Source: Faucicola osloensis_C
Lineage (GTDB): Bacteria; Pseudomonadota; Gammaproteobacteria; Pseudomonadales; Moraxellaceae
Assembly (NCBI GenBank): GCA_019353055.1
Contig: JABAHL010000006.1
Coordinates: forward strand, 1 to 64,000
Length of the DNA: 64,000 bases
Direction: 5' to 3'
The notes under the pieces were generated by a model. That model had not been told where the DNA came from and did not search any database. It was given only the letters and a program-made list of their open reading frames with translations. How positions within the stretch are numbered: the stretch's first letter is position 1; each line of letters starts with the position of its first letter. Shown here piece by piece: positions 18,408-27,833 of this stretch. Both the position numbers and the translations under genes were made by a program.

Positions 18408-19130
18408 ATGGGTTTATTAACAAGTCTAGTAACACAAGTGGCGCAAAGTGCCATTCAAAGCAAAATGGGCCAAAGCAAAATGGGCGGTCAAAGCCAAGCA
18501 GATATGGGCGGTCTAGGGAATATTCTTGGTAATGTATTAGGCGGCGGGGTGCAGCAGCCACAAATGCAGTCAAATGGTTTTGGGTTGGATGATATCATCG
18601 GTATGGCAATGAACCAAAATCAAGGTATGTCCCAAGGTGGCGTGCTAGGACAAGTGCTAGGTAGCGTGCTAGGGGGTGGCATGGGCGGCGGTCTAGGTAG
18701 TGGTATGGGCAATAACGTGGGTATGAACCAATTTCCACAAAGCCAAAGTGGCTTTGGTGGTAAAGGTATATTAATGGCGGCTTTGTTGCCAATCGCGCTG
18801 ATGTTTATTCAGCGTAATGGCGGTCTATCAGGCGCTTTTAATAAAATCCAAAATATGGGATTTGGTCATCAAGCCAATTCCTGGATGAGTGCGGATCAAT
18901 CCAACCAACCGCTAGATCCCAATGATATCAATCAGCTATTTGATAATAATGAGTTGGCGCAAGTTGCAGCACAAACTGGCGTGGATCAAAGTGAAGTCCG
19001 TCAAAGTATGGCGGAGCTTTTGCCACAGTTATTTGATAGCTTGACGCCAAATGGCGACACCCAAACCGAAAGCCAAGCCAATAATGAAATTAGTGATATT
19101 TTGGCGCAATTAGGCAAGGCGAATCGCTAA
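18408..19130 (+). CDS. YidB-like DUF937 family protein
   Basis: The first half is Gly/Met/Gln-rich with repeats of the type GGVLGQVLGSVLGGGMGGGLG. It is followed by a hydrophobic stretch (GILMAALLPIALMFI) and a DUF937/YidB-like end: GFGHQANSWMSADQSNQPLDPNDINQLF and ELLPQLFDSLTPNG. Function of the family is unknown. AGGGA precedes the ATG. 240 residues, longer than E. coli YidB because of the glycine-rich region. Confidence 0.75.
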   Translation: MGLLTSLVTQVAQSAIQSKMGQSKMGGQSQADMGGLGNILGNVLGGGVQQPQMQSNGFGLDDIIGMAMNQNQGMSQGGVLGQVLGSVLGGGMGGGLGSGMGNNVGMNQFPQSQSGFGGKGILMAALLPIALMFIQRNGGLSGAFNKIQNMGFGHQANSWMSADQSNQPLDPNDINQLFDNNELAQVAAQTGVDQSEVRQSMAELLPQLFDSLTPNGDTQTESQANNEISDILAQLGKANR

Positions 19131-19142
19131 ATTAGCATGACT

Positions 19143-19173
19143 AAAAAAGCCAGTTTTGTTACTGGCTTTTTTT
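19143..19173 (+). terminator. Bidirectional terminator between yidB-like gene and aroE
   Basis: AAAAAAGCCAGT and ACTGGCTTTTTT form a perfect stem with A and T runs on either side. Confidence 0.85.
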
Positions 19174-19265
19174 ATTGGGCTTTCTTGCGCTCTCTTGGTC
19201 AAATTTTGGTTTTGTCTATTTTATCTAAAGCGTAGGCGAGTGCGTAGCGCTTTTTTATAAAAAAG

Positions 19266-20084
19266 CTAAAAGTGAAAATTCGTCAAATCGACTTGTTTAC
19301 CCGTCCAAAGCGCAAAACTTAATGCCCCTTGATTGACCAGCATTCCTAAGCCATCCGAGGTTTTGGCATTTTTCGCCTTAAAAAAGTCCAAAAACGCCGA
19401 GGGTTTGCCATACATCATGTCATAGGCAAAATCGACCGTCATATCCTTGGTAAACGGCAAGGTATCACCGCTCAGACCTATCGACGTTGCATTGATAATC
19501 ACCTCAATATCGTTGGGCAAATCCGTCAAACTTGAAAAGGTGAGCCTATCGGTATCAAATAATCGGGTTAAATTCTCTGCTTTTTCTACTGTGCGATTGG
19601 CAATATGTAGCGATTTTACTTGCGCATCTAGCAACGGCAAAATCGCGCCACGAGTCGCCCCACCTGCCCCCAAAATAGCCACGTTTGCGTCTTTTAACCT
19701 GACGCCTTGCGACAATAAATCCGCCACCAAACCGCGACCATCGGTATTGTCGCCATACAGTTTGCCGGCTTTGATGGCAAGGGTATTGACTGCACCCGCC
19801 AAGCGCGCGTATTCAGATAGCTCACCGCGCTGCTGACAAAGCGCAAATGCCATCTCTTTAAAAGGTACGGTCACATTTGCCCCTGTGCCACCACCTGCAA
19901 AAAATGCTTCGATGACGGCGGTAAAGCTGTCGACATCGTTGGGACAATATTGGCGTTGGTAAGACAAGGTGATGCCCGTTTGTTTGGCAAAGGCTTGGTG
20001 CAAATCAGGCGATTTGCTATGGGCAATCGGATTGCCGATTACCATGCAGTGATAACGGGCGTTTGAATCAGGAATTGATGACAT
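19266..20084 (-). CDS. aroE: Shikimate dehydrogenase
   Basis: AroE reduces 3-dehydroshikimate with NADPH. Substrate motif VIGNPIAHSKSPDLHQAF opens the protein; the dinucleotide loop is AILGAGGATRGAILPLL, with VNTLAIKAGKLYGDNTDGRG and GLGMLVNQGALSFALW also present. ATG 20084 is favoured over an in-frame GTG at 20129, with AGG 7 nt upstream. 272 residues, standard length. Confidence 0.96.
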   Translation of the reverse strand: MSSIPDSNARYHCMVIGNPIAHSKSPDLHQAFAKQTGITLSYQRQYCPNDVDSFTAVIEAFFAGGGTGANVTVPFKEMAFALCQQRGELSEYARLAGAVNTLAIKAGKLYGDNTDGRGLVADLLSQGVRLKDANVAILGAGGATRGAILPLLDAQVKSLHIANRTVEKAENLTRLFDTDRLTFSSLTDLPNDIEVIINATSIGLSGDTLPFTKDMTVDFAYDMMYGKPSAFLDFFKAKNAKTSDGLGMLVNQGALSFALWTGKQVDLTNFHF

Positions 20085-20301
20085 GGGAAAACCTATAATA
20101 CGATGAGTAAAATTACCAATTGCCACCACTTTACAATAACTATGGCTACTATATCAATGCTGGTTTTTGGTTTTGATTGGGTGGGTGTAAAGGGTAGCAT
20201 TTCATCAACGTGGCTAAAAATAACAACAAAAGCGTACTGTTAACTGCTATCAATGCCTTGTTACAATGCGCTATTCACACCAACCCGTTATACACTACAC
20301 A

Positions 20302-21117
20302 ATGAAGCTAATTGCCCGCAAAACGCTTTTTTTACCGCGTCAAAACCGCTTAGAACATCCGATAAGCGTTACCCAAAAAGGCGCGACCCAAAAAGGTACT
20401 ACCCAAAAAGACGTTACCCAAAAAGGCGCTACCCAAAAACGCGCTAGCCAAAATAAACCCACTTGGCCAAAAAATCTTGGCTGGGGGTGGGTTATCCTAA
20501 CACTCACCTTAACTGGCTGCGATAAGGTCAAACAAATCGCCTCACAACGCAATGCCAGTGTCACCGCTAGCACTACCGCATCGACTACAGCCGCCAATCC
20601 GTCTATCAACCCTACCTTGCAGCCAACGCCTGTGGTCTATCCCATCAATGAGTGGCAGCAACAAACGCTGCCAAACAAAGTCAGTATCCACGATACCGAA
20701 GCCATGACGTTATTATTGGGTCAACCCATCACCATTGATACGCAAAGTTTGGACTACCGAAGCAATGTGGCGAGCAAATATAGTTTTGCCAAAACCGGTG
20801 AGCCGTATTTTGATTTACTTGATTCGCCTATGTATATCGAGTTACAGTGGTATTATGCCAGTGCCTATGACAATGCCAGCGTTAAAAACATCAGTATCCA
20901 GCATGCCAAAACAGCGTTTCACCTGACCCAACATTGGTTTGGGCAAGATGGCTCAGACATTGTTGCCCACATGGTACAAGGACAGCCGATTAAAAATGCG
21001 AGCTACCACGGAATTTTGGTAGAATTAGCACGCTGTGACAATTATCATTGTGATTTGTTGGTCAGAAAACCCACTGTCACCGCTAAAACCGCCAAAATCG
21101 CTAAAAAAAGCGGCTGA
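20302..21117 (+). CDS. Putative lipoprotein with pentapeptide tandem repeats
   Basis: I do not recognise the family. A basic N-terminal segment contains five copies of a 5-residue repeat of TQKGA type (20371-20445). Next is one hydrophobic stretch ending in a lipobox-like LTGC (GWGWVILTLTLTGCDKV), then a Ser/Thr/Ala linker and a soluble domain of about 160 residues containing two Cys near the end (ARCDNYHCDLLV). If it is a lipoprotein, the part before the lipobox is unusually long, stretched by the repeats; no start codon lies closer to it. The ATG at 20266 is also in frame, and neither ATG has a clear ribosome site. Confidence 0.55.
   Translation: MKLIARKTLFLPRQNRLEHPISVTQKGATQKGTTQKDVTQKGATQKRASQNKPTWPKNLGWGWVILTLTLTGCDKVKQIASQRNASVTASTTASTTAANPSINPTLQPTPVVYPINEWQQQTLPNKVSIHDTEAMTLLLGQPITIDTQSLDYRSNVASKYSFAKTGEPYFDLLDSPMYIELQWYYASAYDNASVKNISIQHAKTAFHLTQHWFGQDGSDIVAHMVQGQPIKNASYHGILVELARCDNYHCDLLVRKPTVTAKTAKIAKKSG
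20371..20445 (+). repeat. 15-bp tandem repeat, five copies
   Basis: Five consecutive units begin ACCCAAAAAG or ACCCAAAAAC, with small changes in the last five bases. They are in frame and encode a Lys-rich pentapeptide array ahead of the hydrophobic segment of the lipoprotein gene. Confidence 0.95.
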
Positions 21118-21177
21118 TTGCTGCGGCTTTCACTGTCATACAGTCAACTATTAATTTAATCAAGTAGCCAAATAACC

Positions 21178-22119
21178 ATGTGGTATCCATTATCTGATGC
21201 TCAGTATGCCAAGCAAATGCCAATCACCGCTATTGATATTGATTCACGGGTGATAGCGTATGGTGATGGGTTCTTTACCACCATGGCGGTGGTGGCAGGA
21301 CAAATCAATTGGCTGAGTTACCACTTAGATAGAATCGACGAGAGTGTCCATGCGTTACAACTAAATTTAACCAACGCGGACTTAGACGCAGCCAATTTAG
21401 ACGCCTTCAATTTAGACGCCTTCAATTTAAAATCCCCCAATCATACTATCCGCGCATACTTTAATAGCCAATTAGCCAATTTTGCCAAAACCCTCAATCA
21501 CGGTATGCTCAAGCTGATAGTCTGCCGTAAAAATCAACCTATCAAAGGCTATGGATTTTGCAATTCTGAATTTGACGCTTTTATTAAGCTTATGCCCACG
21601 GATAAGCCATTAGCACAGCAAGCCAATCAAGTCATCATCCAACCTGCCGCTACCGCCATCTGTCTTACGCAACAAATTGCGTGTCTACCCAAACCCTTGG
21701 TAGGGCTTAAGCTACTAAACGCTCAAGATAAAGTGATGGCAAGTCACGAGCTGTGGCAGCATCAAACTCAAAATGCGCAAATGATTGATGGGCTAGTACA
21801 AGATGTGATGGGGCATTGGGTAGAAGGTACCTTTTGCAATGTGTTTTATCAGCTCAATCATGAAAATGTGTGGTACACACCGCCCATCAACCGCTCAGGG
21901 GTCAAAGGGGTCATGCGGCAGGTGTTATTGGCTAAGTTTGCCAAGTCCGATAAGGCGCATAAGGAGCGATATTTAGCCAGCGAGGAGTTAGCCAATATCA
22001 CAAGCTTGTTTTTTTGCAATGCGGTACGCGGGATTTTGCCCATTCAGGCATTGATGCTACCCAATGGGCAGTCAAAGGCGCTTGATTTGATCCCAATCTA
22101 TGCGCAAAAATTAACTTAA
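21178..22119 (+). CDS. pabC: Aminodeoxychorismate lyase
   Basis: PabC is a fold-type IV PLP enzyme releasing pyruvate from aminodeoxychorismate to give p-aminobenzoate. Seen: VIAYGDGFFTTM at the N-terminus, KLLNAQDKVMASHELW with the PLP lysine region, VEGTFCNVFY, and the terminal ITSLFFCNAVRGILP. Order pabC-mltG-tmk matches many gammaproteobacteria. An inserted run of LDAAN/LDAFN repeats (21382-21426) lengthens a surface loop; the 313 residues exceed E. coli's 269 partly for this reason. Confidence 0.9.
   Translation: MWYPLSDAQYAKQMPITAIDIDSRVIAYGDGFFTTMAVVAGQINWLSYHLDRIDESVHALQLNLTNADLDAANLDAFNLDAFNLKSPNHTIRAYFNSQLANFAKTLNHGMLKLIVCRKNQPIKGYGFCNSEFDAFIKLMPTDKPLAQQANQVIIQPAATAICLTQQIACLPKPLVGLKLLNAQDKVMASHELWQHQTQNAQMIDGLVQDVMGHWVEGTFCNVFYQLNHENVWYTPPINRSGVKGVMRQVLLAKFAKSDKAHKERYLASEELANITSLFFCNAVRGILPIQALMLPNGQSKALDLIPIYAQKLT
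21382..21426 (+). repeat. 15-bp tandem repeat, three copies, in pabC
   Basis: Three in-frame 15-bp units (TTAGACGC...AAT) encode LDAAN, LDAFN, LDAFN. The last two copies are identical, implying recent duplication. Confidence 0.9.
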
Positions 22120-22205
22120 ATCGTGTTGCTGGTAACTAAAAAAAATTGCTATTTTTGTCATTAATTGTTAAATTCACGCTTATTGAGTCAATATAAGCTT
22201 TCTCT

Positions 22206-23522
22206 ATGAACGACCAATCTGATAATAATATGTCTAGTAACTCAGACGGTTCTGAGCATCATCCTACTCAGCACAGTGACGCCCCGCACGCCGCAGATAT
22301 TCCAGATTCTCAATTGCAGGACAATCATAGCAAAGATAAGGGTATCGATGACAAGGATATAACGGATAAGGATGACGAAGACCCGCATAGCAAAAACGTC
22401 AATGGCAATGATGCTTGTCTGATTAATCGTTCAACGCGAGAATTCAATGACCAAATCACCGGTAGAAACAAAAAAAATAAATACCGTTTACTGGGGCTGC
22501 TCGGGTTTATTGTATTGGTCCTAGGCTGGTTGTTATTTGCTTGGTATAACACCCTATATGGCACTATCACCCAACCAAAGCAGATGGTGACCATCAATAA
22601 AGGTCAAACCTACTATGCGCTGGTAGACGACTGGGATAAAAAGAAAAAGCTGTTCGTCGCGCCACTTGCCAAACTATATATCAAAATGACGGTGGATAAA
22701 CCGCTTCATTCAGGGGTGTATCAACTGCCTGAAAACCCAAGTTTTGCCAATTATTTAGCGATGCTACAACAAGGTGAGAAAGTCGCTTTTATTAAAGTGC
22801 AAATCATTGAAGGCAAAACAGCCAAAGAATTATATCAGCATTTAACGGACAATAAAGGGATTAAAAACGAAGTTATCCACGGCAGCAAAGTTGACGTTGA
22901 CAAACTTGGGCTCAATATCCCTGCTGATTATCACCCGAATGGCAACCTTGAAGGTTGGTTTTCACCGGATACCTATTATTTTAATGAAGGCAGTAGTGAC
23001 AAAAAAGTGCTAACGGATTTATTTACCCGTCAACACACAGCATTGATGGAAAACTGGAACAATCGCCAAGCTAATCTGCCGTACAAGACACCGTATGAAG
23101 CGCTGATTATGGCATCCATTATTGAAAAAGAAACCAGTGTCGAAAGTGAGCGTGGTGAAGTCGCAGGCGTGTTCGTCAATCGTCTAAAGAGAAATATGCG
23201 CCTACAAACTGACCCCACCGTGATTTATGGCATGGGCGATCGTTACGATGGTAATATTCGCAAATCTGACCTTGAAGAAAAAACCGCTTACAACACCTAC
23301 CAAATTGACGGCTTACCACCGACACCGATTGCCTTACCAAGTATTGCATCGATTAAAGCGGCACTTCACCCAAATCAAACCGATTCGCTATATTTTGTGG
23401 CAACGGGCAATGGCGGTCATAAATTTACCAGTAATTTAGAAGACCATAACCAAGCGGTGCAAGACTATCTGCGGGTGATGCGTGAAAAACGCGCCAGCCA
23501 AAACAGCCAATCAGGTCAGTAA
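22206..23522 (+). CDS. mltG: MltG, endolytic murein transglycosylase
   Basis: MltG (YceG family) cuts nascent glycan strands at the inner membrane. A hydrophilic, Asp/His-rich cytoplasmic extension of about 90 residues precedes one membrane helix (LLGLLGFIVLVLGWLLFAWY). The periplasmic part has a LysM-like region and the catalytic domain with LIMASIIEKETSVESERGEVAGVFVNRL and MRLQTDPTVIYG. The essential Glu is in IIEKE. The acidic N-terminal extension is much longer than in E. coli. Confidence 0.94.
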   Translation: MNDQSDNNMSSNSDGSEHHPTQHSDAPHAADIPDSQLQDNHSKDKGIDDKDITDKDDEDPHSKNVNGNDACLINRSTREFNDQITGRNKKNKYRLLGLLGFIVLVLGWLLFAWYNTLYGTITQPKQMVTINKGQTYYALVDDWDKKKKLFVAPLAKLYIKMTVDKPLHSGVYQLPENPSFANYLAMLQQGEKVAFIKVQIIEGKTAKELYQHLTDNKGIKNEVIHGSKVDVDKLGLNIPADYHPNGNLEGWFSPDTYYFNEGSSDKKVLTDLFTRQHTALMENWNNRQANLPYKTPYEALIMASIIEKETSVESERGEVAGVFVNRLKRNMRLQTDPTVIYGMGDRYDGNIRKSDLEEKTAYNTYQIDGLPPTPIALPSIASIKAALHPNQTDSLYFVATGNGGHKFTSNLEDHNQAVQDYLRVMREKRASQNSQSGQ

Positions 23523-23534
23523 AAAACGATACCC

Positions 23535-24176
23535 ATGCAAAAAGCTGCGAAAGTCCCCATTAGCGAAAAATTTATCTCATTTGAAGGTACCGAAGGGGTG
23601 GGTAAGTCTACCTTGATTGCCAATGTGGCAGCGCATTTGACCGCGCAAGGCATCGACTTTATCCAGACCCGTGAACCGGGCGGTAGCCCGTTTGCTGAGC
23701 AGTTACGCGCCATGTTACTTGACCCAGCAACGACCATGACAGAGGACAGTGAACTCTTATTGATGTTCGCTGCGCGTGCCGATCATGTGGCGCAAGTGAT
23801 TGTGCCAGCGCTCGCTCAGGGTAAATGGGTGCTGTGCGACCGCTTTACCGATTCCACCATTGCCTATCAAGGGTTTGGGCGCAAACAGGGCGATAGGGCA
23901 GAACTTAGCAAAATTGAATTACTGATTAGGCAGTTTGTGGCAAAAATGCCAGATATGACCATATGGTTAGATTTACCCGTCACAGAAGGGATGAGCCGTG
24001 CCAAAAATCGCGGCAAACTAGACCGCTTTGAGCAAAATCAGCTAGCGTTTTTTGAGCGGGTACATCAAGGATTTGCTTATCAAGCAGCACAGCAACCGCA
24101 GCGCGTCAAACGCATTGATGCGCAGGGTACACCTGATGAAGTGTTGGCAAAAGTGCTAACGCAGCTGGGTATTTAA
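23535..24176 (+). CDS. tmk: Thymidylate kinase
   Basis: Tmk phosphorylates dTMP. P-loop FEGTEGVGKSTL, the DR(F/Y) motif LCDRFTDSTIAYQG and the LID region MSRAKNRGKLDRFE are evident. 213 residues. It starts 12 bp after mltG, the same operon order as E. coli, where holB follows; holB is not adjacent here. Confidence 0.96.
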   Translation: MQKAAKVPISEKFISFEGTEGVGKSTLIANVAAHLTAQGIDFIQTREPGGSPFAEQLRAMLLDPATTMTEDSELLLMFAARADHVAQVIVPALAQGKWVLCDRFTDSTIAYQGFGRKQGDRAELSKIELLIRQFVAKMPDMTIWLDLPVTEGMSRAKNRGKLDRFEQNQLAFFERVHQGFAYQAAQQPQRVKRIDAQGTPDEVLAKVLTQLGI

Positions 24177-24230
24177 TGTCGTTATTTAATGTCATTACTT
24201 AGTACCATAAAGCTTTTAACATCATTGTGA

Positions 24231-24260
24231 AAAAAGGGGATGATAAACATCCCTTTTTTA
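24231..24260. terminator. Bidirectional terminator between tmk and nadB
   Basis: AAGGGGATG and CATCCCTT pair around a short AT loop, with an A run before and a T run after. Confidence 0.8.
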
Positions 24261-24271
24261 TTTAACCCAAA

Positions 24272-25969
24272 CTATGGCATAGATGGGGTTAAAATCACGT
24301 CTGCCGCCACTGGCAAAGTTTGTGGAAAGTCTTTGTTGTAATGCAGTCCACGCGATTCGTGGCGACGTAGCGCACAGCGCACAATCAGCTCAGAGACTAG
24401 CAGCAAATTACGCAATTCAATCAGATTTTTACTGACCACAAAGTTGGCGTAGTAATCATTTACTTCTTGTTTTAACAACAAAATGCGGTTGAGTGCGCGA
24501 TGCAGGCGTTTGTCTGAGCGCACAATACCAACGTAGTGCCACATGCTTTGGCGCAGCTCATCCCAGTTTTGTAGCACGATGACCTCTTCGTCAGGGTCAG
24601 TTACATCTTGGCTGTCCCAATCAGGGATAGTAGGAATGGGGGGAACGCGATTTTCTGCAAATGCGGCGGCAATATGACGCGCTGCACTCATCCCGTACAC
24701 AAAACATTCTAACAGCGAGTTACTCGCCATGCGATTGGCACCATGCAGCCCCGTAAAGGACGTCTCGCCCATGGCATATAGATTAAACACGTCGGTTTGG
24801 GCGTTTTCATTGACCATCACCCCACCACACGTATAGTGAGCAGCGGGTACCACGGGGATTTTATCTTGGGTCATGTCAATGCCCAGCTCTAGTAGCCGCT
24901 CATATAGCATAGGGAAATGACCTTTAATAAAGGCTGGTTCTTGATGCGTAATATCTAACCAAACATGACGTATTCCCAAACGCTTCATCTCAAAGTCGAT
25001 GGCGCGAGCCACGATATCACGCGGTGCCAGCTCACCCCGTTCATCGAAACGAAGCATAAAGCGCTCACCTTCTGGGTGTTCTTTGGTTGCTGGCAAGCGC
25101 AGGTAGGCACCTTCACCGCGCATGGCTTCGGTGATTAAAAACGAGCGCGCTTCTGGATGATAGAGACAAGTAGGATGAAACTGATTGAATTCCAAATTCG
25201 CAACGCGGCAACCTGCGCGCCATGCCATTGCGATACCATCCCCTGTAGCAATATCGGGGTTGGAGGTATACAAATACGCTTTTGATGCCCCGCCGCAGGC
25301 TAAGGCGATAAAGGGTGCGGTAAAGGTGATGACTTGATTGGTGGTCAAATCAAGCGCATATAGCCCCACGGCACGATTGGGCTCGGTAATCGGACTGTAG
25401 TTGTGTTTGCTAAGTTTATGGGTGGTGATGACATCAATGGCAGCGACATACTCAAACAGTTTGACATTCGGACATTGTTTGACACGTTTGACTAACGAGG
25501 TAGAAATGGCCACCCCAGTGGCATCTGCCGCATGGATGATACGACGTTTGCTATGACCGCCTTCACGGGTCAGGTGCAAGGTTTCGTTTTCATCCAAGGT
25601 AAATTTGACACCTTGTTTGAGCAAAAACTCCACCGCTTCTCGGCTATGCTCTACCGTAAAACGTACCGCATCTTCATGACAAAGACCCGCCCCTGCAATC
25701 AAGGTATCATCGACATGCTCATCAACCGAATCGTCATCCGATAGTACCGCTGCCACGCCGCCTTGGGCATAAAAAGTGCTGGCTTCAGTGAGCTTGTCTT
25801 TTGCCAAAACCGCAATCGATAAATGGCTTGGCAAGGATAAAGCTAACGATAAACCTGCACCGCCACTGCCGACAATCACCACATCAAACGCGTGGCGATG
25901 GTTAGCCTGTGCTTGCGGCTGGAGAGTTTCTTTGATAGGGGAGTTTGACACATTAACGCTTGCTGTCAT
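24272..25969 (-). CDS. nadB: L-aspartate oxidase
   Basis: NadB is the flavoenzyme that makes iminoaspartate for NAD synthesis. It belongs to the FRD/SDH flavoprotein superfamily: FAD loop VVIVGSGGAGLSLAL, TFYAQGGVAAVLSDDDS, REGGHSKRRIIHAAD, FNQFHPTCLY and GLHGANRMASNSLLECFVYG. A C-terminal helical domain with LRNLLLVSELIVRCALRRHESRGLHYN is typical. ATG 25969 chosen; the open frame begins with TTG at 25987. 565 residues, slightly long owing to about 30 extra N-terminal residues. Confidence 0.95.
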   Translation of the reverse strand: MTASVNVSNSPIKETLQPQAQANHRHAFDVVIVGSGGAGLSLALSLPSHLSIAVLAKDKLTEASTFYAQGGVAAVLSDDDSVDEHVDDTLIAGAGLCHEDAVRFTVEHSREAVEFLLKQGVKFTLDENETLHLTREGGHSKRRIIHAADATGVAISTSLVKRVKQCPNVKLFEYVAAIDVITTHKLSKHNYSPITEPNRAVGLYALDLTTNQVITFTAPFIALACGGASKAYLYTSNPDIATGDGIAMAWRAGCRVANLEFNQFHPTCLYHPEARSFLITEAMRGEGAYLRLPATKEHPEGERFMLRFDERGELAPRDIVARAIDFEMKRLGIRHVWLDITHQEPAFIKGHFPMLYERLLELGIDMTQDKIPVVPAAHYTCGGVMVNENAQTDVFNLYAMGETSFTGLHGANRMASNSLLECFVYGMSAARHIAAAFAENRVPPIPTIPDWDSQDVTDPDEEVIVLQNWDELRQSMWHYVGIVRSDKRLHRALNRILLLKQEVNDYYANFVVSKNLIELRNLLLVSELIVRCALRRHESRGLHYNKDFPQTLPVAADVILTPSMP

Positions 25970-26432
25970 AACGCTGACGTCCTTCAAATTAATGAGTTAA
26001 AGAGCCAAAAAATCTAAGCAAGCGCTGAGCAAATTGGGTCAGCGTGCTACATTTAAAAGGCTATTTTAAAAACTATGTGAAAATAAAACTATCATATCAG
26101 CTTTTATAAATGATGGCGGATTTTTTGTATGGGTTGTTTAAGTAGCAAGCCCATCCAAATCGCCGATGTTGACGGCTAAACAGGGTGCGACGTAGGCAAA
26201 TGCGCTCGTCTTTGTTTTGCCGTTGCTACTAGACAACAGGGTCAAAATGCAAAGTCAGGCATTTTTGGATGAGTTAAATACAAAAAATTCGCCTAGCGGT
26301 TCATCCATTTTTTGCGATATGATGACAGTTTAAATTGTCATATCCATGATTGCCATTTATAATGGGCGCTTTTTTTATACGTATTTGTCATGCAAATTAT
26401 TGATTATTCAGTAAATTTAGGTAACGCTTTAT
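25970..26432. promoter_or_regulatory. nadB/phosphoesterase divergent spacer with 20-bp palindrome
   Basis: This 463-bp spacer lies between divergent genes. At 26322-26341 is a near-perfect palindrome: ATGACA and TGTCAT arms around GTTTAAAT, a plausible dimeric repressor site. On the minus strand a 42-codon stretch near 26105-26230 is open but has no start and matches nothing I know. No further gene is supported. Confidence 0.4.
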
Positions 26433-27608
26433 ATGGGTGGTAGCATGATTGGCAGTTGGCTAGGTCATCTTGGCGCGTTCATTGCCGTTTTGGTAATCCT
26501 ATGGTCGTGCCTAAAAACCGTGCAACTCAAAGCCCGGACGGATAACCTGCAAATCCTGCTACAACTGGTCAGTTTCTACGCGCGCTATTGGTTTGTTTGG
26601 TTGTTGCTGTGGGCAAACGTGCAACTGCTGTATGACAACCAAATCATCTACTGGCTGCTTATCGCGTTATCGCTGTTGTATATCTATATAAGCTGGGTTG
26701 AGCCCAATCGGCTGCGCGTTTCGCATTGTTCAATTAATTTGACTGCATCTGCGACCTATCAGCCCGCGACCGATGTTTCACTGGCTGCAGCAGCATCACA
26801 ACCTATCAAACGACAACCTATCAAAAGACAAGCTGCAAAAATTGCGGTGCTGAGTGATATCCATGTGGGTATATTTTCTAACCCCCATCAGTTAGCGCGT
26901 TTGGTAAAATGCCTTAATCGCTTAGAGGTTGATGCGGTGCTGATTTTGGGTGATTGGTTATATCAAGCGACAACTTTGGATGCCCAACTAAGCCCATTTA
27001 AAACGCTGAACAAGCCTTGCTATACCGTCCTTAGCGATGCCGATACCCAGCAGGTTATCGATGATGCGCAAAATAGCGAACCTGCTAGCAATATGCAGTT
27101 AAAGCACATCTTACCAACCTTCGGTATTCAATTATTGCCTGAGCAAGGCTTGTATATTGCAGGGATAAAAATCATAGGCATTCATAATGGCAGTACAATG
27201 GATTTACCGCGCGTGATTGAACAGCAGCGCAGCGCGGGGCAGCCATTAGTCATTGCCACCCATGATATCAAGCAGTTAGAAGCCAATCCGCGAACGTTAA
27301 GTGACGCCAACAACGATACTTTGGTGATTGCGGGACAAACCCATGGGGGTCAGGTCAATATACCTATACTGACACCGCTGATGGTCAGAGCATTGACAGG
27401 TAATAAACTGGCGGCAGGGTTACGCAGACCAGATACAGCCAAACAATCCGACACTTATCCCAAAGCATTCAATGAGGATGACAAACCCAGCAAACGCTAC
27501 CAAGTATGGGTGAATACTGGGATTGGCATGACAGGGTTACCTTTTCGTTTTAATTGCCCCCCTACCATTGATGTGCTAACCATCCAGGTTCAAACGAGTG
27601 ATGCTTAA
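26433..27608 (+). CDS. Membrane-anchored calcineurin-like phosphoesterase, possibly inactive
   Basis: Two to three N-terminal membrane helices (residues about 5-25, 45-65, 70-90) lead to a calcineurin-like domain of YkuE/YaeI type. Motif I is SDIHVG (D142, H144) and motif II LILGDWLYQ (D174). Motif III, normally GNHD, is SDAD (201-204), and the final GHTHGG is GQTHGG (301-306). H277 of the ATHD segment is kept. Loss of the motif III Asn-His and one His of the last motif suggests weakened or absent metal catalysis. The linker holds a doubled QPIKR pentapeptide. An alternative start is ATG 26445, preceded by GGTGG. Unlike neighbouring enzymes, its role cannot be inferred from context. Confidence 0.75.
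   Translation: MGGSMIGSWLGHLGAFIAVLVILWSCLKTVQLKARTDNLQILLQLVSFYARYWFVWLLLWANVQLLYDNQIIYWLLIALSLLYIYISWVEPNRLRVSHCSINLTASATYQPATDVSLAAAASQPIKRQPIKRQAAKIAVLSDIHVGIFSNPHQLARLVKCLNRLEVDAVLILGDWLYQATTLDAQLSPFKTLNKPCYTVLSDADTQQVIDDAQNSEPASNMQLKHILPTFGIQLLPEQGLYIAGIKIIGIHNGSTMDLPRVIEQQRSAGQPLVIATHDIKQLEANPRTLSDANNDTLVIAGQTHGGQVNIPILTPLMVRALTGNKLAAGLRRPDTAKQSDTYPKAFNEDDKPSKRYQVWVNTGIGMTGLPFRFNCPPTIDVLTIQVQTSDA
26799..26828 (+). repeat. 15-bp direct repeat, two copies
   Basis: Two in-frame units CAACCTATCAAA(C/A)GA encode QPIKR twice in the linker of the phosphoesterase. Confidence 0.85.
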
Positions 27609-27833
27609 CCCATATAATTTGCCACTGTAAGGTAGCGACTATAAACTAGTTGCTGCCTTATTATCGGGTTGAGTGGGGTCTATAACCTGATTGGCTACAG
27701 CGGCGGAGAAACTTGCGTTTGCTATCAAAGCGCTTAAACTTCGTCCCAAATGTATGCTACACTAGACAAAAATTTTCAAAAAATTGTCGCAGCTGTTACA
27801 TATTCTACTTAAGGTTTTGTCCAAGGTATTGTT

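Noticed and set aside
26105..26230. Minus-strand 42-codon open stretch (contains FSRQHRRFGWACYLNNPYKK)
   Set aside because: No start codon, no ribosome site and no recognised family; kept only as a remark in the spacer entry.
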